NCBI GenBank assembly: GCA_016302965.1 | Contig: JAEDMP010000014.1 | Span: 1-40,218, forward strand | Reading direction: 5' to 3' | Source of the DNA: Bacteroidaceae bacterium | GTDB taxonomy: Bacteria; Bacteroidota; Bacteroidia; Bacteroidales; Bacteroidaceae | DNA: 40,218 bases | Part shown: positions 31,466-39,917 of the stretch, piece by piece | Numbering within the stretch: position 1 is the first letter of the stretch | How the letters are laid out: every line of letters begins with the position of its first letter | Translations under genes and position numbers: made by a program | The notes under the pieces: model-generated | What the model saw: the letters and a program-made list of their open reading frames with translations, nothing else | Told to the model about the DNA's origin: nothing | Databases searched by the model: none

Positions 31466-32347
31466 ATGAAGCGTATGACCATTATTGCCCTCATCATTGT
31501 TTTGTCCATTGTGGCCATCTATATAGGAAGTATCTTCCTGCATACCTTTTTCTATGCCCATGGCTATGACAAAAACAGCATTGCCCACAGAACCATCATC
31601 GGGCATCGTGGCGGTGCCGGCATCGGTGCCGAAAACTCGCTGACATGCCTCAAACGGGGTATTGCCACCGGAGCCGATATGATTGAGATAGACCTTCACC
31701 AGACTGTCGACGGGGTTGTTGTGGTCAGCCATGACCCGACAGTCGACCGCATGACAGACGGTACGGGAACCATAGCCCAGATGACCTACCGGGAAATCTC
31801 CCGCTTGCATATCGTGAACAAGGATGGAGAACCGACCAGCGACCACGTGGCCACCTTCGAAGAGGTGGTGGAACTCTTCGCAGAGGAACGGAGCAAGGGT
31901 TCGGACGTGAAACTGCTGGTGGAAATCAAGTATCCTTACAAGAATGCGTATGCGGGTATCGAGAAAAGGATGCTCGACATCATCAACGCACACGAGGCAG
32001 AGAATTGGATTGTCGTGCAGTCGTTTGCCGACGATGTGATAGAGAAGGTACACGAACTGGCACCGGCCATACGGGTGGAAAAACTGCTCATCTGCAAACT
32101 CCCCTTCCTGCCCCTCATCGTCGATGGTCTGCGAATCACGCGCTTCAGTTATGAGAAGTACCACTATGTCGCATCCTTCAACTTCTATTACCGCGCACTC
32201 AACCATCAGTTGATTGCCGACATCCACAAACACGGAAAAGAAGTGAAAATGTGGACGACAGATGGGACGGATGCTCCACGAATGGATGTGGACGGCATCA
32301 TCACAGACCGGCCTGATTTATGGTGTAAGGAAAAGGGGAAAGAGTGA
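31466..32347 (+). CDS. Membrane-anchored glycerophosphodiester phosphodiesterase
   Basis: The 293-aa protein has one N-terminal membrane segment (MTIIALIIVLSIVAIYIGSIF) and then the GDPD domain. IGHRGGAGIGAENSL is the first catalytic His-Arg motif, MIEIDLHQTVDGVVVVSHDP is the metal-binding Glu/Asp and second His, and VEIKYP follows. The end KMWTTDGTDAPRMDVDGIITDRPD matches the C-terminal GDPD signature. It hydrolyses glycerophosphodiesters to glycerol-3-phosphate and an alcohol. It starts 10 bp after the NTPase stop, so the two are probably cotranscribed; whether it functions with the NTPase is unknown. Confidence 0.9.
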   Translation: MKRMTIIALIIVLSIVAIYIGSIFLHTFFYAHGYDKNSIAHRTIIGHRGGAGIGAENSLTCLKRGIATGADMIEIDLHQTVDGVVVVSHDPTVDRMTDGTGTIAQMTYREISRLHIVNKDGEPTSDHVATFEEVVELFAEERSKGSDVKLLVEIKYPYKNAYAGIEKRMLDIINAHEAENWIVVQSFADDVIEKVHELAPAIRVEKLLICKLPFLPLIVDGLRITRFSYEKYHYVASFNFYYRALNHQLIADIHKHGKEVKMWTTDGTDAPRMDVDGIITDRPDLWCKEKGKE

Positions 32348-32479
32348 TTCCAAAGCCTCATTCCCTCATAAAAATGTTGTATTGCATCTCTCAAATCGTG
32401 AAGAGTCGACTCTCTGCCAGCTGGTAAAGAACCAGTAGATTTTGATTTGCCATCAATGACTGATTAAATGATAGTATAC

Positions 32480-32511
32480 AGCCTGTTCGAATTTCATCAG
32501 AACAGGCTTTT
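32480..32511 (+). terminator. Terminator after the phosphodiesterase gene
   Basis: AGCCTGTTC (32480-32488) pairs with GAACAGGCT (32500-32508), followed by a T-rich TTTTGTTTT. It lies about 130 bp beyond the stop codon. Its 3' arm merges with the larger repeat at 32506-32611. Confidence 0.75.
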
Positions 32512-32611
32512 GTTTTATATTCCGCAGTGCGGAATGTACGTTCCGCAATGGTGAATGTATATTCCGCAATGGTGAATATACGTTCCGCAGTGCGGAATAT
32601 AAAACAAAAGC
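32506..32611. repeat. 29-bp inverted repeat enclosing four 21-bp tandem units
   Basis: The outer arms at 32506-32534 and 32583-32611 are inverted copies with one mismatch in 29, at the centre of the palindromic word TTCCGCAGTGCGGAA. Between and including them are four 21-bp units beginning TTCCGCA (32520, 32541, 32562, 32583). The outer two are palindromic (GCAGTGC), whereas the inner two read GCAATGGTGAA. A transcript or single strand could form a long hairpin. It is not a CRISPR array, because the units abut without spacers. It may be a palindromic intergenic repeat of the genome. Confidence 0.8.
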
Positions 32612-32742
32612 GGTATCATGAGAAATACAAGATGGCTGTTGACAACAAATTGAATACCCTATTCTCAGACTTTTATAATCCTTGATCAGATGCCATCATA
32701 ATACTTGAACTGAGGGAATGGGAATCCCTGTTAAGGAGACCA
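32612..32742. other. Intergenic stretch without recognised features
   Basis: Nothing beyond a short GGGAATGGGAATCCC-like imperfect hairpin near 32714-32728 is visible. No reading frame has family resemblance or a promoter. Confidence 0.4.
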
Positions 32743-32743
32743 T

Positions 32744-32794
32744 AAAAAAAAACTGTTTCAGCGCAGCACCAGGTGAGGTTGCGCTGAAACAGTT
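32744..32794 (-). terminator. Terminator of the sugar transporter gene
   Basis: On the minus strand AACTGTTTCAGCGCA (32794-32780) pairs perfectly with TGCGCTGAAACAGTT (32765-32751), a 15-bp stem, followed by a run of T. It lies 22 bp after the transporter stop. Confidence 0.88.
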
Positions 32795-32815
32795 GATGTG
32801 CTTTCGGGAATACAA

Positions 32816-34282
32816 TTATTTGCGCCAGAGACGGCTCATGTCTTCCAGGGTCTTGCCCTTGGTTTCGGGTACCAAGCGCCAGACGAAGAGGGCGGCAAGG
32901 ATGCAGATGGTGCCATAGAGACCGTAGGTGAACCAATGGCCGAAATGGTCACCCTCAACCAGGTGCATGTTGAACATCGGCACAAAGGTGGAGCTGACAA
33001 TCCAGTTGAAAATCCACTGGAAGGCAACGGCAATGGCCACGGCCTTGCCACGGATGGTGTTGGGGAATATCTCGGCGATGAGCACCCAACAGATGGGTCC
33101 CCACGACATCATGAACGAGGCAGAATAGAGCATGATGCCAAGCATGGTGAGCATACGGAAGTCATTGTTGCCAAAGGTGACGGCCACCATCATCGCTCCC
33201 ACAGCCATGCCGATGCTGCCGATGATGAGCAGGGGTTTGCGACCCAGTTTCTCTACGGTGAAGACAGCGATGAGCGTAAACGAGATGTTCACAATACCCA
33301 TGATGACGGTCTGCACCATCGGGTTGTCCATACCCATGTCGCCGAAGATGCGGGGCGCATAATAGAGCACGGCATTGATACCGATGGCCTGCTGGAACAC
33401 GCTGAGCATGATGCCGACGAAGATGCAGAGGAAGCCATAGGAGAAGAGTTTCTCGGTCTTTTCGGTCACCGTCGACTTGATACTCTCGAGAATCTCGGCA
33501 GCAGCCTGAACACCATTGATGCGCTGCAGCACATGCAGGGCCTTCGACTCCTGGCCGATCATCACGAGATAGCGTGGTGTCTCGGGTACAAAACAGATGA
33601 GCAGGGCGAAGAGTCCGGCGGGAAAAGCCTCACTGCCGAACATATATCTCCAACCGGTGGCAATGGTCCATGAGGCAGCCTCGGGATTGACAATCTTGTT
33701 GACTCCGTTGACCATTTCAATGACAGGATTGGCATTGGAACCCAGAATAAGGAAGTTGACGAAATAAACCACCAACTGGCCGAAGATGATGGCAAACTGG
33801 TTCCAGCTCACCAGCATACCTCGGATATGCGAGGGCGACACCTCTCCTATATACATGGGACAGATGGCGGATGCCAACCCCACACCTATACCGCCGATGA
33901 TGCGGTAGATATTGAATACGACGAGCAACGAGAGCGAGGGTTGGCCCTGTTGGAAAAAGAGAAACTCGGGATACATGCTTCCCAGAGCGGAAAGGAAAAA
34001 GAGCAAACCGGCCAGGATGAGCGAGCGCTTGCGCCCCAGTCTGGTGGCCAGCATACCGGAAAGGGCGCTGCCGATGATGCATCCGATGAGCGCACTGGCA
34101 CAGGTGAACCCGTGCCATCCGTTGGTGTAGGTGAAGTCACTTGCCCCCATAAAGAACGCCTGCAGTCCCTTCTCGGCACCGGAGATGACGGCGGTGTCAT
34201 AGCCGAACAACAGGCCTCCCAATACAGCAACAAGGACGATGGAGAACAGATACCCGCTGTTGCCTTTCATTGATTGTTCCAT
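32816..34282 (-). CDS. xylE: MFS sugar:H+ symporter (XylE-like)
   Basis: The 488-aa protein has 12 membrane segments and the sugar-porter signatures: GGLLFGYDTAVISGAEKGL in TM1, RLGRKRSLILAG in the loop after TM2, and PETPRYLVMIGQESKA ahead of the central loop. QQAIGINAVLYYAPRIF lies in TM7, and the C-terminal VPETKGKTLEDM is also present. It imports a monosaccharide such as xylose, arabinose or glucose with protons; the substrate cannot be told from sequence, so the symbol is a family label. It is a single-gene unit with its own promoter (34326-34357) and terminator (32744-32794). Confidence 0.88.
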   Translation of the reverse strand: MEQSMKGNSGYLFSIVLVAVLGGLLFGYDTAVISGAEKGLQAFFMGASDFTYTNGWHGFTCASALIGCIIGSALSGMLATRLGRKRSLILAGLLFFLSALGSMYPEFLFFQQGQPSLSLLVVFNIYRIIGGIGVGLASAICPMYIGEVSPSHIRGMLVSWNQFAIIFGQLVVYFVNFLILGSNANPVIEMVNGVNKIVNPEAASWTIATGWRYMFGSEAFPAGLFALLICFVPETPRYLVMIGQESKALHVLQRINGVQAAAEILESIKSTVTEKTEKLFSYGFLCIFVGIMLSVFQQAIGINAVLYYAPRIFGDMGMDNPMVQTVIMGIVNISFTLIAVFTVEKLGRKPLLIIGSIGMAVGAMMVAVTFGNNDFRMLTMLGIMLYSASFMMSWGPICWVLIAEIFPNTIRGKAVAIAVAFQWIFNWIVSSTFVPMFNMHLVEGDHFGHWFTYGLYGTICILAALFVWRLVPETKGKTLEDMSRLWRK

Positions 34283-34325
34283 GATTAAGTAGTTTTAATT
34301 AATTGATTAGGATTAGTTTTGCCTG

Positions 34326-34357
34326 CAAAAGTAATCAAAAAAAGGAATATGCGCAAA
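34326..34357 (-). promoter_or_regulatory. Promoter of the sugar transporter
   Basis: The minus strand has TTTG (34354-34357), a 20-bp spacer and TACTTTTG (34326-34333). The predicted start near 34320 gives a leader of about 38 nt. Confidence 0.75.
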
Positions 34358-34393
34358 ACTTTGGGCATGTTTTTTCACATCAATCATTGTATG

Positions 34394-34537
34394 ATGGCAA
34401 AGATAATGGGCAGGAAAGAAGAACAGAAAGAACTTCAAAGACTATATGAAAGCCTCCGCCCCAAGTTTGTAGCTATTTATGGCAGAAGGCGTGTGGGCAA
34501 GACATTTCTCTCAGGAATCACTACGATATCTGCATGA
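34394..34537 (+). pseudogene. 5' remnant of an AAA-ATPase gene
   Basis: The frame MAKIMGRKEEQKELQRLYES continues to VAIYGRRRVGKTFLSGITTISA and then stops. This is the typical N-terminus of archaeal-type/DUF234 AAA ATPases, with Walker A GRRRVGKT, but such proteins are about 380-480 aa. Only 47 residues remain and the rest is not found downstream, so the gene is truncated, probably by the insertion that brought the restriction island. ATG 34391 is also possible as the start. Confidence 0.7.
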
Positions 34538-34738
34538 TGCTGGCATCACTTCATACCCGTGAAGAACAAGAAATAAGTTTAGTCCACATTGCGCATATAT
34601 AGCAAAGGGGGGTGTATCAAACTCAGAAGGCATGGTTCGGATACTTGTAAACACGGAAAATTGAACACAATCAGTTAAATAATGTTTATAATATACATTT
34701 TTGTACACTGAAATAGAAATATTCTCGGTTAAATATTA
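34538..34738. other. AT-rich spacer, island left boundary
   Basis: No gene is supported. It joins the ATPase remnant to the island and includes one of two TTTGTACA words (34700-34707). A frame containing HYDICMML at 34519-34602 could be a second gene fragment but has no recognised family. Confidence 0.4.
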
Positions 34739-34746
34739 TATCTTTG
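34739..34746 (+). promoter_or_regulatory. -7 element of the ImmA/IrrE gene
   Basis: TATCTTTG matches TAnnTTTG, 18 bp before the ATG at 34765. The -33 is not clear. TTTGTACA words at 34700-34707 and 34754-34761 flank it. Confidence 0.6.
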
Positions 34747-34764
34747 CACAAAATTTGTACAATT

Positions 34765-35973
34765 ATGTATATCATAAAGAAGACATGCAATATAGAATAT
34801 GAAAATGTCTCATTAAGAGAAGAACTGAAAGTGTTTCTTCAATCCAATGGGATACCGGTTTCTGCATTGGCAGAACAATTGGGTATTGATCGTCGCTTCT
34901 TAGAAAAATATATTTCAGAAGGTGGAGACATTAAATTTGCACAAGCTATAAAAATAATGCAGGTCTTAGATATCGAGCCTGCAAAATTTATCCAAGGGTT
35001 TAAGAATGACCTTGAAGGGACATCAGAAGAAATTTCTGACGAGTCAACCAAATTGTCGTTTTTATATTCAAGGTTTGATATCCCATCCTTAAAAGAAATA
35101 GGTCTTATAAAAAAAAGAGCGAAGATAGATGAGATAAAAGAGCAAATCTGTTCTTTTTTTGGCTTCCAAAATATATATGAGTATGATACTTTCGCTATCC
35201 TTCCAGAAGCTCTTTTTAGCAGATCAACTCGTTATATTAAAGAACAGAAATCCGCAAGAATGAACGAGTTCTGGTTAAAATGCCTATACCATTCTTTTAA
35301 AAAGATAGATAATCCAAACCCATTTGATAGAGAATTGTTGGAAGAATTCGTTAAACATATCTATGAGTATACTACCGATGAAATTCACGGTTATGAAAAA
35401 GTGATATTGGTATTATATAATTTAGGTGTTACGGTTTTAACCCAACCCTATGTTTCCGGAACAGGAAAATATGGCGCAACTATGATAATTGACGGTAAGC
35501 CATGTGTTGTTATTACAGACATGAATAAGAAATATCATAAATTATGGTTGTCTTTGCTCCATGAACTGTATCACATTTTAAACGATTACGATATGCTTCA
35601 AAAAATAGCATACCATATTACTACTACAGATAACCCAGACTTGTTTTTGAATGAGAAAAGTGCAGATACATTCGCCTTAAACATGTTAATCAAACAGTCT
35701 GATCGGGAAGAACTTCCCCAAATAATACGCCTCAGCCATATGGTTATGAAGGCTGCAAAAGCAATTCATGTACATCCATCCATTATTTATGGTGTATATT
35801 TGGAAGGACTTGATAGTAAAAAGCAATCAGTGGAATTTAGAAAATATGGTTCTTCAAGTTGTCTTATTGGCACTGAGAAGGCTATTAAAAATGTAGTTTT
35901 CGATCCAATTGGTTTGCGAGACCTGAGAGAAGCAATAGAATTAATGCGTCAAGAATTTAAAAGTGCAGTATAA
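34765..35973 (+). CDS. HTH - ImmA/IrrE metallopeptidase
   Basis: From the ATG at 34765 the protein is 402 aa; an upstream TTG at 34744 falls inside the -7 box and is rejected. Residues about 15-70 form an XRE-like helix-turn-helix (SALAEQLGIDRRFLEKYISEGG). The C-terminal half has LSLLHELYHILN with the zinc motif HELYH at 266-270 and a later NEKSADTFALNML carrying the third ligand Glu, typical of ImmA/IrrE (COG2856). Such proteins cleave repressors or act as regulators of mobile elements. The stop is two bases before the next ATG, so the two are coupled. AT-rich codon use matches the island. Confidence 0.87.
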   Translation: MYIIKKTCNIEYENVSLREELKVFLQSNGIPVSALAEQLGIDRRFLEKYISEGGDIKFAQAIKIMQVLDIEPAKFIQGFKNDLEGTSEEISDESTKLSFLYSRFDIPSLKEIGLIKKRAKIDEIKEQICSFFGFQNIYEYDTFAILPEALFSRSTRYIKEQKSARMNEFWLKCLYHSFKKIDNPNPFDRELLEEFVKHIYEYTTDEIHGYEKVILVLYNLGVTVLTQPYVSGTGKYGATMIIDGKPCVVITDMNKKYHKLWLSLLHELYHILNDYDMLQKIAYHITTTDNPDLFLNEKSADTFALNMLIKQSDREELPQIIRLSHMVMKAAKAIHVHPSIIYGVYLEGLDSKKQSVEFRKYGSSSCLIGTEKAIKNVVFDPIGLRDLREAIELMRQEFKSAV

Positions 35974-35975
35974 TT

Positions 35976-36443
35976 ATGGATAATACAAAAAGAAAAGTAG
36001 AAGAGTTGATGACTGCTATTGATAGGATAGTAGATAGTAGAGAATCAAAGGCAGATCTCTTCGGATTTGACGAAGAGCGAGTGGGATTGAAGGAAAAACT
36101 GGGAATTTCCACACATAATCCACAACAAGTATACAATCTCTTTTATGGAAATATTCAGTCATTCTTATCTAATATCCTTCCTAAGGATGCCGCAATAAAT
36201 GGCCCCATTAGGAATTTGGTATGCACACTGTTATCTCATCACGAAAAGGAAAATATTACCTCTGGAAAAAGAGGGGCAGATTCCAGAATGGCTTCAAATG
36301 AAGATATGGAGGAACTTATTGATATTTTTTATAAATGGTCAGAAACACCAAATGACTTGTTTGGATTGGCAAATATTCTACTAGAAAGGAATAAAGAGCT
36401 AAAATATATTCCCAAAGATAGAACATTGCAAGATTACGTTTAA
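35976..36443 (+). CDS. Hypothetical protein, 155 aa, in the type I restriction cassette
   Basis: I do not recognise a family. The protein is soluble and predicted mainly helical, with a charged N-terminus (KRKVEELMTAIDRIVDSRESKADLFG) and no signal, membrane segment or clear motif. Its ATG lies two bases after the ImmA/IrrE stop, and hsdMS starts 26 bp after its stop, so it belongs to the same operon. It may be a substrate or partner of the metallopeptidase, or an antirestriction/immunity element; nothing in the sequence settles this. Confidence 0.6.
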   Translation: MDNTKRKVEELMTAIDRIVDSRESKADLFGFDEERVGLKEKLGISTHNPQQVYNLFYGNIQSFLSNILPKDAAINGPIRNLVCTLLSHHEKENITSGKRGADSRMASNEDMEELIDIFYKWSETPNDLFGLANILLERNKELKYIPKDRTLQDYV

Positions 36444-36469
36444 TAATATCTATTGTTTATCTATTCAAA

Positions 36470-39400
36470 ATGAACAAGCAACAATTAGCAGCAAAAATAT
36501 GGGCATCTGCAAATAAGATGCGATCGAAGATTGAGGCCAATGAATATAAGGACTATATTCTGGGCTTTATCTTCTATAAGTTCCTTTCGGACAATGAAGT
36601 TCGACACCTAAAAGAAAAGGCATATTGGTCGGACGAAGACATCAAGAGTTACCTCAATGACCAGGATAAGGAGACTGTGCGCTATTGTCAGAACAACCTT
36701 GGTTACTTTATCTCCTATGACAATCTGTTCTCCACATGGCTTAGTATAGGTGTGGATTTCAGCGTCTCAAATGTGACTGATGCATTAAATGCGTTCACCA
36801 CTCACATCAGTTCCGAACCTAACAAACGGCGTGTTTTCAAAGATATTTTCAAGACGCTTTCTGATGGAATTACCAATTTGGGTGGCACACCTGCAGATCG
36901 TACAAAAGCCATTGTGAAGCTTATTCGACTTATCAAAGATATTCCAACTGACGGAAGCCAAGATTATGATGTGCTGGGATTCATTTACGAATATCTGATT
37001 GAAAACTTTGCAGCCAACGCAGGAAAGAAAGCCGGTGAGTTCTACACACCTCACGAGGTAGCTACACTTATGGCAGAGATTGTTGCCGACCACCTTAAGA
37101 ATCGTGAGAAAATCTCAATCTATGACCCAACAAGTGGCTCTGGCTCGCTGCTAATCAATATCGGCAAAGCATTCGCCAAATACAAGAAAGACAAATCCCA
37201 AGTAACTTATTACGCCCAAGAGCTGAAAAAGAACACATACAACTTAACGCGAATGAATTTGGTGATGCGTGGAATCGACGCAGACAATATCATAGTTCGT
37301 TGTGGCGACACACTGGAAGACGATTGGCCTTTCTTTAATGAAAATGAAGAAGGAAAGATTATCGAAGGAACCTATTCAAAACAGACTGTTGACGCTGTTG
37401 TAAGCAATCCCCCCTATTCCCAGAGTTGGAACCCAAAAGGCAAAGAGGAAGACCCCCGTTTTAAAGAATACGGTTTAGCACCTCGTGGTAAAGCTGACTA
37501 TGCTTTCCTTTTGCACGATTTATGCCATATCGAAGATGATGGTATTGTAACCATTGTTCTTCCTCATGGTGTATTGTTCCGCCCTGGTGAAGACTATAAT
37601 ATCCGAAAGAATCTGATAGACAATAATAATATAGATGCAATCATTGGCTTACCTGCAGATATTTTCTTTGGAACAGGTATTGCAACCCTTATCATGGTGC
37701 TGAAGCGCAATCGCCCTACTACTGATGTGCTTTTTGTTGATGCTTCTAGATTGTCTGTGAAAGATGGAAAGAAAAACAAGCTTACTGCCTCTGACATTCG
37801 CCGCATAGCCGACACAGTCATCAATCGTACTGTAACACCGAAATTCTCATGTTTGGTAAGCCGTAAGACTATTCGTGAAGATAACGATTATAACCTCAAC
37901 TTCCCACGTTATGTAGATTCTTCTGATGCTCTTGAAACTTGGGATGCCTATGGAATCATGTATGGCGGCATACCCAATCATGAGATTGACATATTGAACA
38001 AATACTGGCAAACTTTCCCTTCACTTCGTACTGATCTGTTTACCCCTAAGAATGGCACACCATGTTCTTATCTTACTACAGAGGATGTGAACCGAGGCAT
38101 ACGGGAAAATACAGATGTCACAGAATGGGAAACATCGATACATGAGAGTCTTAAATCGTTGCCTGAATACCTCGACAGCCGTATAATTGACAAGATGCTT
38201 GATCTGGATATTCACCAAGAAGAAAGTATTCTTGCAGAGGATTTATATAACCGTTTTAATGGTTGCCCACTCGTTGATAGATATGATGCCTATCAGCTTC
38301 TTGACAACCAATGGAAGGGTATCTATACCGACCTCGAAATGCTGCAAACTGAAGGTTTTCAAGCAGCCAGGCTTGTTGATCCTAACATGTTGATTAAGAA
38401 GTCTATCAAAGAGGAGGAAGATGACAAAGAGATTCAGAAAGGCTGGAAAGGCCATATTTTCCCATTCGAACTTGTACAGAAAAATCTTCTGAAAGATGAA
38501 TACGACACTTTACTGCAAAAAAGAGAAGAGTTGGATCGTACCATTGCTTCTTTTGCTGATTTGATACAGGAAATGTCCGAAGAGGATAAAGAAACTTATC
38601 TTAATGATGACAACACGGAGTTTGATATGAGTAAAGTGGATGAAGGTCTCTGCGAAGCTCTCAACGCTATCGAATCAGAAGAACTTGATATTCTGAACAA
38701 ATATATTGTCCTGTTGGAAGGCAAGGCCAAGAAACAAGAAAAGTTGGCATTTATTGCTGCCAACTCCGCTGTAGATTGGAAGTCTATAGAATCTTCGAAG
38801 GATGGAACCTATTCTAAAAAGAATATTCAGCAGCGAATGAATGATATTCGCTTTGGATATCAATTCCCAGAAAATAGTATTGAATGGGTATTAATTCAGG
38901 TTATATCAAAAACAGAGCAGGTAAAGACTCTGAAAAAAGAAATCTCTGCCAGAGAGAAAGACTTGCACGAGCATACAAAGACCACCATCGAAAATCTTAC
39001 AGACGAACAGGTCATAATGCTGTTGCATGAGAAATGGGTACTTCCTGTGCATGAGAATTTGTTGTCTATACCTCAGGCTATTATAGAAGATTTGACAGCC
39101 AAAGTAACAAATCTTGCAGTCAAGTACGAGACAGGCCTAATGGAAATAGAACATAATATAATTGACGCAAGTCGCGAATTATCAGCTATGCTCGATGAAC
39201 TGACTGGGCCGGAATTTGATATGCAAGCATGTAATGAATTAAAGAATACTCTTTCAACAGGAATGCCAGACATCATGAAGATTGCCTTGCTTGAGAAGTT
39301 GTTCCCTAAGGAAGGTGAAACGATTCCGCAGATAAGGTTTAAAGGTTTTACGGGTGATTGGACAGAAAATAGTATTGGTGAGTGTTTTTCTGAGAGGAAA

Positions 39401-39910
39401 GAACGTTCAGGAAAAGGAGAGATGATTTCTGTTACCATCAATTCTGGAGTAAGAAAAGCAAAAGAACTTGATAGAACAGTTCACATCGGTGATACATCTA
39501 ATTATAAGGTTGTGAGAGAAGGAGATATTGCATATAATTCGATGCGAATGTGGCAAGGTGCAAGTGGTTATTCTCCCTATAATGGTATACTAAGCCCTGC
39601 ATATACTGTTATAACTCCGCGAGATAATATAGACTCTCGATTTTTTGCTTGCCTCTTTAAGACCAAACAAATGATTCATATTTTTGAACTCAATTCGCAA
39701 GGTCTAACATCCGACACGTGGAACCTTAAATATAATCAGCTAAAGGGCATTGTCGTCAGGTACCCTCTTGACAAAAAAGAACAAATTTACATTGCCAACT
39801 TCTTCTCCCGTCTCGATACTCTTATTACTGCACAGGAGCAAAAACTCAACAAGTTGCGCTCGCTGAAGAAATCATTCCTTGAAAAAATGTTTGTCAACGT
39901 TCAAAACTGA
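36470..39910 (+). CDS. hsdM: Type I modification methylase fused to a half specificity subunit (HsdM-HsdS)
   Basis: This 1146-aa protein contains both functions. The N-terminal HsdM_N helical domain (about 1-150) leads to the N6-adenine methylase, with motif I DPTSGSGSLL at 219-228 and NPPY at 313-316. A long helical region of about 400 residues follows (about 540-955), larger than in a typical HsdM. The last 190 residues match one HsdS target-recognition domain plus conserved region: IPQIRFKGFTGDWTENSIG, GDIAYNSMRMWQGASG, and the end IANFFSRLDTLITAQEQKLNKLRSLKKSFLEKMF. A standard HsdS has two such domains. A half-S fused to M would presumably dimerise to read a symmetric target; that is inference. 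No frameshift was seen. Confidence 0.88.
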   Translation: MNKQQLAAKIWASANKMRSKIEANEYKDYILGFIFYKFLSDNEVRHLKEKAYWSDEDIKSYLNDQDKETVRYCQNNLGYFISYDNLFSTWLSIGVDFSVSNVTDALNAFTTHISSEPNKRRVFKDIFKTLSDGITNLGGTPADRTKAIVKLIRLIKDIPTDGSQDYDVLGFIYEYLIENFAANAGKKAGEFYTPHEVATLMAEIVADHLKNREKISIYDPTSGSGSLLINIGKAFAKYKKDKSQVTYYAQELKKNTYNLTRMNLVMRGIDADNIIVRCGDTLEDDWPFFNENEEGKIIEGTYSKQTVDAVVSNPPYSQSWNPKGKEEDPRFKEYGLAPRGKADYAFLLHDLCHIEDDGIVTIVLPHGVLFRPGEDYNIRKNLIDNNNIDAIIGLPADIFFGTGIATLIMVLKRNRPTTDVLFVDASRLSVKDGKKNKLTASDIRRIADTVINRTVTPKFSCLVSRKTIREDNDYNLNFPRYVDSSDALETWDAYGIMYGGIPNHEIDILNKYWQTFPSLRTDLFTPKNGTPCSYLTTEDVNRGIRENTDVTEWETSIHESLKSLPEYLDSRIIDKMLDLDIHQEESILAEDLYNRFNGCPLVDRYDAYQLLDNQWKGIYTDLEMLQTEGFQAARLVDPNMLIKKSIKEEEDDKEIQKGWKGHIFPFELVQKNLLKDEYDTLLQKREELDRTIASFADLIQEMSEEDKETYLNDDNTEFDMSKVDEGLCEALNAIESEELDILNKYIVLLEGKAKKQEKLAFIAANSAVDWKSIESSKDGTYSKKNIQQRMNDIRFGYQFPENSIEWVLIQVISKTEQVKTLKKEISAREKDLHEHTKTTIENLTDEQVIMLLHEKWVLPVHENLLSIPQAIIEDLTAKVTNLAVKYETGLMEIEHNIIDASRELSAMLDELTGPEFDMQACNELKNTLSTGMPDIMKIALLEKLFPKEGETIPQIRFKGFTGDWTENSIGECFSERKERSGKGEMISVTINSGVRKAKELDRTVHIGDTSNYKVVREGDIAYNSMRMWQGASGYSPYNGILSPAYTVITPRDNIDSRFFACLFKTKQMIHIFELNSQGLTSDTWNLKYNQLKGIVVRYPLDKKEQIYIANFFSRLDTLITAQEQKLNKLRSLKKSFLEKMFVNVQN

Positions 39911-39917
39911 TTCTGCT

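Noticed and set aside
32520..32603. Possible CRISPR array (four 21-bp units)
   Set aside because: The units abut directly with no variable spacers, and no cas gene is present.
34519..34602. Short frame with HYDICMMLASLHTREEQ after the ATPase remnant
   Set aside because: It could be a second fragment of a broken gene, but no family was recognised and it has no start or promoter.
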